Origin: Uloborus plumipes
Taxonomy: Eukaryota; Arthropoda; Arachnida; Araneae; Uloboridae
Assembly: GCA_038373865.1 (NCBI GenBank)
Contig: JAXGGA010001117.1
Location: forward strand, 62,001 to 126,000
Length of the DNA: 64,000 nucleotides
Direction of reading: 5' to 3'
Positions 56,570-64,000 of the stretch are shown one piece after another (the stretch's first letter is position 1; each line of letters begins with the position of its first letter). The notes below the pieces were generated by a model. That model ran no database searches, was not told the origin of the DNA, and worked only from the letters and a program-made list of their open reading frames with translations. A program made the translations under genes and the position numbers.

Positions 56570-57345
56570 ATCGTCAACCGGTTGTCATTGAATAGCGGCG
56601 CTCTGTGACGAATGAATGTACAGTGAAACGGCCTTGAAAAGGTGGTCAGGAAGGAAATAAATTGACTCTTAAGAAAGGGAAGAAGAGAGAAACAGCTCTT
56701 CCTCTCCCGGGATGTGATCCTGAAAACATGATTGCTATCATTTTGAGACTTCTAAGCCCTTTGGGAGCCATCTATTGACCAACATTTTCTCACAGCGCGG
56801 GAAAGAGAATAAAAATCTTTCGCTGATGTTGCTTGAAGCAGTTGCTGTGAAGTGAGAAACAAGGAGAACATATAATTTTTTCCTCGGTGCTGGGTTATTT
56901 CCTTTTCTTTTTCCTTCTTGGTTTTTGCGTCGCTCGTTGTTGAAGAGCAATTTTAGTTAGAAAATAAAGAAGATACTTATTTTAATGGATAAGAGAATGT
57001 AATGAATAGGAGGTTTTTTGCTTAAGTAAGCTTTTGGAAAGTTTTTTGGTGCCAGCATAGATAGCTTTACTATTGTGAAATTTTTTTTACTAGTATTATT
57101 AAAAATTGTGGAAAAAAAAGTGTAATATATAAGACTATAAATATTTCCTTAATCAATTTGAAAGGGTTTTCATTTCCTTCGGTAATTTAATATTCGTAAG
57201 CAAAATTGTTATTTATTTATTCATGTTTTGGTTAATATTGCAACAATGAGCTTACATCTAAGCTAACACCTGGCGTATAAAACTTTTCCTTAAAATGTTG
57301 TGACTTAAAGATTTATGTGTCTCTCATCTCTACTCTACTTGTAAT
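56570..57345. other. No recognisable gene
   Basis: A GC-richer stretch at about 56580-56950 contains an open frame on the minus strand without family resemblance. The rest is AT-rich. Confidence 0.4.
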
Positions 57346-57349
57346 ACGT

Positions 57350-57560
57350 AAAAAAAAAATGGGTGTCTGGATGTTTAAATGGTTGTCTGTATGTCTGTTA
57401 CGCGCATAGTTCCGAGACCACCTACTTGATTTTCGTGCAATTTGGGCACAAAATTAGATTAAAGCATGGGGATAGGCACTTTTGCTTTCTTTTTTTCAAA
57501 AATTCGTCATACACATTTTCAAGTTATATACAATTCAAAAACTTGCATAATGAGCGTAAA
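57350..57560 (+). repeat. Dispersed-repeat remnant (TGTCTGTATGTCTGTTACGC type)
   Basis: TGTCTGTATGTCTGTTACGC followed by ATAGTTCCGAGACCACC and 'gattttcgtgcaatttgggc' is a sequence style that recurs in insect and arachnid interspersed repeats, often near LINE or large DNA-element ends. No coding or terminal structure remains, so the class is open. Confidence 0.35.
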
Positions 57561-59290
57561 CTTGCCTGTGTGCAGTAATGATATTAGTTTAAAGTTTCCA
57601 CGAGTACTAGGAGAACTGTAATATTCGTTTTTAGAATTTAAGGCTTACGTGGAGCACATCAAAAGATTCTAAATGATTAAGATACAGAAACAAATAAAAG
57701 TTTATGAAGGAATTGAATTTATTACTTCACACCGAAAATTAACTTCTGTTCTGTTACGGCGATTAAGTCTTTTAGCTCATTTTTGTTGTTGTTTTTTCTT
57801 TGATATATAAAAAAACCTTTATGTTGTAGTTATCCAAACTCGAAGCCCTTTTGGCTCATTAAAATGCTTAAATTGAAATATTTTAACCGTTTAATAAAAG
57901 TCATCTGTTTTTATTTTTCTCAGATTTTAAAGACGTATGATCAGTAAATCAAAAAAAAATTCGTTTAATTAATAATTATTACAACGTTTTTCTAAAATAT
58001 TTCCTTTCGGGAAAACGTTTTAGTTTACTTTAAACGGCAAGGATGACAACATCCATCCTCTTTCAAAGTTAAGTAAAGCTTCTATTGGCTTCAGGAAACA
58101 AAACAATGTATTTTTTTCTTTTGCATTACTTTATATATTTAATGAATTATAAATGACTTTTAACTAAAATTGAGAATCTTTAATTGTGTGATAGCTTAGG
58201 ATTACTACTGATTCTAATTTGCAATGTTAAAACTTCCTTTTACATAATAGAAACGTTTAACTTTACGTTAATTCCGGGATTAAATGTTAACTTTGTTCTT
58301 CGTTTAGAGTTTATATAATTTACGGTTTTATCTTATATTCATTTTGTATTAAATGTATTTGCACCAATACATTTCTTTATTGCCTTACTATTTGGAAGAA
58401 TTTAATTCCATAAACAAAGCAATGGCTTTTCAAGCTCACAAGTCTTAAATTGTTAAATATGCATACAGTGGCAGTAAAATAATGAAAGTAATGGGACGGA
58501 ATTGAAGCCATAAATTGGTTAGTATTTGACCACAACTTGCTAGTACTTCGCCAGATTTGAGGCAGATAATGATGAGTCAAATTCACTCACAAACGTATAT
58601 GTATGCAATGCAACTCATTATTGTTTGTGCTCGGCCTTGGACGAGACCAAATAAAAACTGATTAGAAACAAGAAAAACATGGGGTTATCTAATCAAGCGT
58701 TGGCATAAACCTTTTTTTTCTGTCAAATGGAGTTTCCCACCAACAGTATTTAAAATGGGGGCCTACATCCATTTAGTTTGCATATTGAGGAAGTCTTGAT
58801 TGGCTTGCAATCCATTTCTTATGAATTTATTGTTTTGACTCTTCCACCACTTCCGTATATTGCAGCCTTTTTATTTTTCCAATTCCATCGACAAAAACTC
58901 GCAAAACGCACAAAAACTCCGTAAATGTGCTTTTTGAGCAAGAAGAGTGTATCAGCGGAGAAAACCACTACGTGAACAAACGTAGGCATATATTATAGAA
59001 ATCTGAAGAACTTTTCTTAAATGGATTTTTTCCTTACAAGATGGTTTAAATTATCTTTTTCAATATACATTCATTAAGATTAGTGCTTTTTACTAAGTCA
59101 AACAAATAGCGGAGAGATTGGACCTATTTTAAACTGAGAATCAAAACATAATTTACGTAATAATTGATACAAGTAAAAAAAGAGAGAACATTAATTTGTA
59201 ATTATTTTATTATCAGAAAATATTACAGATCAATATTTGAGCCTGCGTAAAATCTTTAAGGCAAATATAGAAAAAAGTACGGGAAAAAAT
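57561..59290. other. No recognisable feature
   Basis: AT-rich sequence. The frame at 58377-58586 shows no family resemblance. Confidence 0.5.
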
Positions 59291-59299
59291 ACAAAAATT

Positions 59300-60345
59300 T
59301 AGCAGCTTGTGTAAAAGCCATTTCTTCTGATTACTTCAAATATTCTTGTTTGCATACATAAAACTAGTTTTTGTAATAGCTCAGGATCTGTTTCATACTA
59401 TTCATCTTCGATAGTATATTTTAGATCTATTGATGAAGTAAAATGTCTCAAATTAACATAAACTCTTCTTACTAAGTCACCCCATAAGTCCTCGATCGGG
59501 TTGAGATCTGGAGACTTAGCCGGCCATTTTAAAGTTTCATCATTATCGATAGGAAACCAATTTTTTGTATCGTTATTCTAATGGATAGGTGTATTGTCTT
59601 GCTGATAATTTCAATATTCTCCAGCAATAAGTTCAGCATTTCATAAAAGATGAATTTTTATATGCTTGTGAATTCATTTCACGCGAAACAAACGCTGAGA
59701 TAATACCATTGCGAACAAAGCGCCCCCAAGTCATGACAGAACCTCCACCTAATTAGCGCTTGGAGAATATTTCAATTTCTCTGCGGTAAATCATGCCAAT
59801 AGTAGGTCCATCCATCTGGTCCATCCAAATTCCACTTCTATTCACCAAAAAAATTATTTGTATCCATTGGTTATCCCAATTCATTACTTTCTTGTAAAGT
59901 TCAAACTCTCTATTTTGTGCATATTCAGTAAGGGCCCTGCTCCACATCAGCGTAAAATGAGACACAAACCGAAGGCAGAAACCGAAAATCCGGGTACTTT
60001 CCATAGGAACGGGCTATGTAATCCATTTTAAGTTTCTGCTTTATTTTTCTGCTTGACATCAATGTGGAGCAGTGCCCTAACTGAGGCTTAGCCAATTTTG
60101 TTGCATAAATAAAACTTTCACACCTTTTAACTTTGTTATAGATCGTTTTTTGACAAACATTTAAACCTGTCGCCTGAATAAGTTTCCTGGTTAAGTACTT
60201 TCCAGTTGACGTAATTTTACAAAATTATCTTTCATCACACTAGGACAAAGCTGTAGGTCTTCCCCCGGTGTTTTTTTTACCATAATTTTCTTTCAATCTT
60301 AATAAATTATTGACCACAGTCTTCAATTTTCCAATTTTTTTTTTA
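59300..60345 (-). pseudogene. Tc1-like transposase, decayed and interrupted by a MITE
   Basis: Minus strand, in order: a Lys/Arg-rich start near 60300; LLNMHKIESLNFTRK, which runs through the MITE insertion site at 60078; NWDNQWIQIIF followed by IWMDQMDG (the region of the first Asp, altered and frameshifted); QQDNTPIH (second Asp present, near 59590); then KWPAKSPDLNPIEDLWGDLV with the Glu retained, and a C-terminus ending near 59310. Several stops. It is a separate copy from those at 6758, 27044 and 35456. Terminal repeats were not recognised. Confidence 0.82.
59932..60077. mobile_element. PIF/Harbinger-like MITE, 146 bp, TSD TAA
   Basis: The left end GGGCCCTGCTCCACATCAGC and the reverse complement of the right end, GGGCACTGCTCCACATTGAT, form inverted repeats. 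TAA stands on both sides (59929-59931 and 60078-60080). With one TAA copy the flanking transposase frame reads on. Length, target duplication and GGGC start are shared with the MITE at 679-821, but the rest of the ends differs. Confidence 0.9.
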
Positions 60346-60413
60346 CAAAAGTACGGCTACTTATCCCCGTTTAAGAAAAACAAAAGTACGGCTACTTATC
60401 CCCGTTTAAGAAA
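60346..60413. repeat. Direct duplication of 34 bp
   Basis: AAAGTACGGCTACTTATCCC with its flanks occurs twice back to back with no visible difference. Confidence 0.9.
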
Positions 60414-60609
60414 AAGCTTCAATCTGCCCATTTTCACGATCAGTAAACTTTTTACCTTTAAACTTTTTACATTTCACAAAAAGCACCAAAACTTCGAAGA
60501 AATTAACAAAAAATCTACAAGTTGGAGGGTTTCCATAATCTTATTAACTGCTGTGATATTTATTTTAGTATATCTTTATTTAGTATTTAGGAAATACTGG
60601 TTGTCTTAA

Positions 60610-61925
60610 AGTTGTTACTCATGCTTAAATACTAACTTTAAATATACTATGTGTTTTCTTTTTTTTTTTGGTAATTGCGTACTTCACAACACTTGTCTGC
60701 TGCGTTATTTCTTACAAATGAGCATTAATAATTAATAACATTAAAATCCCTTTAATTTCATTTTCTCGTTTTCTCAAACTTTTTTTAACTTGCCTTAAAG
60801 TTTTTACTCAGACTCTAATAAAAGTATACGACTCTAATAAAAGTAATTATGTTTTGGCTTAATTAATCATAAATAATAATAATAATTATACGTACACGTG
60901 AAATGCAAAGATCTCAGAGAAATTCCACTAGTTTACATGCTATCCTTATTAGTTAGTTTTCTACGATGATGAATTCATTTAGATTAGATGACATCAGGTA
61001 AGCGAACTTTGGTAATTTACATATAATTAATTGTCTTCTCTTAATGAAAATTCCGGCAGTTCTCAAAAACCTTCTCCAAAATATTTAATCTATCTTTCTT
61101 AGTAAAATTCTCATTTAAAATACGTCCACCTAAATTAATGCGATGTCTTCCTGTCATGGGAAAAAAAAGTAATATCCTATTCCATTGCACATCAGTTTAA
61201 CATTTCGAAAGAGATTCTTGTTCTTAAACGAAAAAATGTTACTTTATGACATCTTTTCACTATCAGAACTTTTTGAATAAAATAATTAAGCTTTGTATAT
61301 GTAATGTGAAACTGGTAAATTTGAAAGACTTTTAAGTTTCTCAGTAAAATGTTACATTAATACTATTCAATCGGTTGAATATTAAAAGAAAAAAAGCCGT
61401 GAAAAGAAAGATTAATTTCTCTGCTCGTTTATTTCTAACCATACATTCTAATTTCGTGTAAATAAAATATATATTTAAAATGCCTTAGAAAGAAAAAGCT
61501 TTAGCAAACCTAAAATAAAAATATTTTTTGAGCAAAAAGAAAATGAATGTATTAATTTATAAAAAATGTTTATTGATTCTAAAATCTATATCTAAAGCTT
61601 AGTTCTCACATTAAAACTAACAAAGAAACACACATTATGACACTTACAAATTGCAGTTAATCTTAATACCCTTATATTTATATTAATTCTAAAGCATCCA
61701 GTAAATTTTTAAGTAAAAGTGGAGACAAATCAAAATATAGGCTGCACATTAAAAGCTATTCGTGCAAAGCTGAATGCTGCTTACATTTTCTAGATCACAT
61801 TTTTAGTTTAAATTTTTTTCGATGCTGTAGTATAAATCCAAATATAGCAATATTAAGATTAATTGCATTTTTTAAGCTTCGTCATCAAGATATCATGGAA
61901 TTATTTCATGTTAAACTTTTTCTTA
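60610..61925. other. No recognisable feature
   Basis: AT-rich sequence without coding or repeat structure that I can support. Confidence 0.5.
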
Positions 61926-61929
61926 GCGA

Positions 61930-61995
61930 GGATCATACTCGCACCCCAAGTTGCCAGCCCAGCTGACACAAGAAAGCAACAACAGCATTAGGTTA
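61930..61995 (+). repeat. SINE 3' fragment
   Basis: CAAGTTGCCAGCCCAGCTGA followed by CACAAGAAAGCAACAACAGC matches the 3' end of the SINE at 42800-43098 apart from a few substitutions. No tRNA-like head precedes it, so the copy is 5'-truncated. Confidence 0.6.
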
Positions 61996-64000
61996 TAGAG
62001 TCCATATTTAATATTTATTTTCTATAAATATTTTAGGTCTGTATGATAGAATTTAGAGGCAATTTTGAAAAGAGTAAGGAGATAAAAAATATCTTGAAAA
62101 CTCTTTTAAACTCATGCTTTGACTTAAATAAAAACACCGTCAAAAACTTTTATTATGTTAAATTTTACGGTAAACAGAATCCACAAATATGTTCTTGCTT
62201 AGATTCAGTATTGACATTAATGTGCTTAATTTATTGACAAAAAATAATTCTTATTTTTCATTTTTTTCCAGTAGTAGGTAAAAAGCAGAAGTAAACGCAG
62301 GCATTATGATCGAGAAAGTAAACTATGAATTAGCCTTTAATGCTAATGATGAAAGAAGAATTCACAATTATCGATTATGCAATGAATGTTTTATTCAGTA
62401 ACTATTAAAGATGCAACTAATTACTTCTCGAACTATTTTTCTTTTTTTATTTATATATTTATTTATATTTTTATTTCTTACCAAGGGTAATTTTAAGAAT
62501 CACATGCAAACAATTATCACTACTTAGATGATCATTATATCCATCATTATGTTCACCTTTATTTTCTCTCATTTTAAAACTCAATAAGAAGTTTAATAAG
62601 CGGGAAATGATACTACCCCCCCTCGCGTCAAATTTGCTTCAGTCACTTGATATTGATTTACAAGATTTACGTTGAGGTTAAAAACGAAAAAAAAGCGATT
62701 TACCAAAAGAAGCACTCAACTAATTTTATTATACATCATTCTTGGCTCATAAAATTTTATTCAATACTAAATTAATCTATTTTTTGCGACGAAGAACGAT
62801 AGATAAATGAAAAAAAACCCCAGGAAATATGAGCATCAATTTGCAGTTTTTAGTTTCTTTAGATTGCTAGAAACGTGGGAAATACTGATAATGTATTGCA
62901 CACATATGCAATTAAAAAGGCGTTCATCAATCACTGATACATAGCACTGTAAATAAATCATTAAACATTTGTCACTGTAGAATTAAAAATAAAAAAAATG
63001 ATTGTCGTCTTTGAGCTAATGATCATGAAGAGAATATTTGGAGGCAAGAAACAGAGAAAGCTGATAAACTTCATCTATAGCAGCCATGCTTATCCATACA
63101 ATATGCCAAGTCACCGAATACAGCTTTGTAAGTTAACTGCTGGATGGATCAAAAGCTTAGTTTATAAACATTAGTAAAATATTTAACTTAAACGCTCTTC
63201 TTCCTCGGTTAATGGTTTTAAGAGCAATAGAGAGTATTACTACTACTACTAATAATAATAATAAATCGTCGTAATGTATAACCCACTTCCACTCTTAAAG
63301 AAAATTAAAGCATCTAAAGGTGCATGCTTTCTTCTGCATAAATATCCTAGTTCAGTAAAAGTATCTTGAATTTCAGTTCTCATTTTTCTTCTTAAAGTTA
63401 ATCAATCTTTCTCCAAAATCATTTCAATTCATGTTTATTTTTCAAAAGCGTTATTTGGTTCACGTACAATGTATAAATAAACATGAAGTGTCAGCAAACA
63501 TTTCAACCCTTTTGGGGTACAGCCAAGAAGATTGTTCTCTGCTATGAGCCTGTTATTTTCTCTGAAAATATTCTTGTTTAATCGAGACGACAAAAATTGA
63601 AAAATTTAAGTGCAGTCTCAATTTTCTAACAGCTAACAGGATGCCCTTTCATTTTTCTATTAGTCAATGTTGAACTTCGGAATCGACTAATTTTATATGG
63701 ATTGAATTACATTAAGAGGTAAATTATTGCATGAAGGTGTAGAGTCTAACAGGGTGACGCTTATTTCTACTTTTCTCAAAAGTTTAAAATATATGTTCTT
63801 TACATCAAATTGCATAAGTCTAGTTATTTTGATTTAAAGGAATTCAGTTCTACCGAAACATTCGACATTGTCACTACTCGACGATGCAAAATCTAGATCT
63901 TGTCACTTTTAGGATCAAAGTATTTTAAATTGAGAGAAGTGTCAGTTTCTGAATGCATGCCAGATTCTTCATTTGCAAGTCAAAAACGAATAGCTCGCGA
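61996..64000. other. No recognisable gene
   Basis: AT-rich sequence with a short TAC/TAA trinucleotide run at 63240-63262. The frame at 62043-62237 is isolated and matches nothing I know. Confidence 0.5.

Overview
The window looks like a transposon-packed intergenic stretch of a large, AT-rich animal genome, most likely an arthropod (an arachnid or insect; inferred from the mix of Tc1/mariner, pogo/Tigger, hAT, PIF/Harbinger, Helitron, Gypsy and tRNA-derived SINE sequences, not proven). I see no convincing host protein-coding gene, rRNA or functional tRNA. Almost every long open frame is transposon-derived or is a translated microsatellite.

Layout. 0-3 kb: a tandem duplication, one copy of which carries a PIF/Harbinger-like MITE, then an RTE-like tail and a non-autonomous hAT. 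3.5-16.6 kb: a train of elements joined end to end by (TA)n tracts: an internally deleted Tigger, a Helitron with six tandem copies of its 5' region, a dead Tc1 element, an unclassified GGGTGATTC-type element, a hAT terminus, a second GGGTGATTC element with remnants of its protein, and a foldback mariner fragment. The last two are part of a near-continuous palindrome of about 5.1 kb (11520-16606) with a loop of about 170 bp. 17.7-18.3 kb: a pogo-like MITE. 18.4-26.3 kb: a nearly complete minus-strand Gypsy LTR retrotransposon (two LTRs, PBS complementary to the tRNA-His 3' end as I remember it, PPT, gag, PR-RT-RH-IN) interrupted by a 298-bp hAT MITE and one gag frameshift. 27.0-30.6 kb: a Tc1 element with IR/DR-type ends, split by a 2-kb unclassified element full of GTAACGTAAGTTACC motifs. 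30.7-32.6 kb: nested MITE, hAT and Tigger-like insertions. 35-64 kb: sparser and older debris, including two Tc1 pseudogenes, several MITEs (one family with five copies), a pogo element that kept only the C-terminal part of its transposase, SINE heads and tails, a 400-bp (ATT)n tract and a tandem duplication that preserves a MITE empty site.

The insertion order can be read in several places. The hAT MITE lies inside the pol frame and is flanked by a perfect 8-bp target duplication. The GTAACG element lies inside a Tc1 transposase, and a 4-bp duplication keeps that frame. A Harbinger MITE lies inside another Tc1 transposase frame with a TAA duplication. Two tandem duplications carry a MITE in only one copy. 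The feature that recurs most is that several unrelated DNA elements each hold many dispersed copies of their own short private word.
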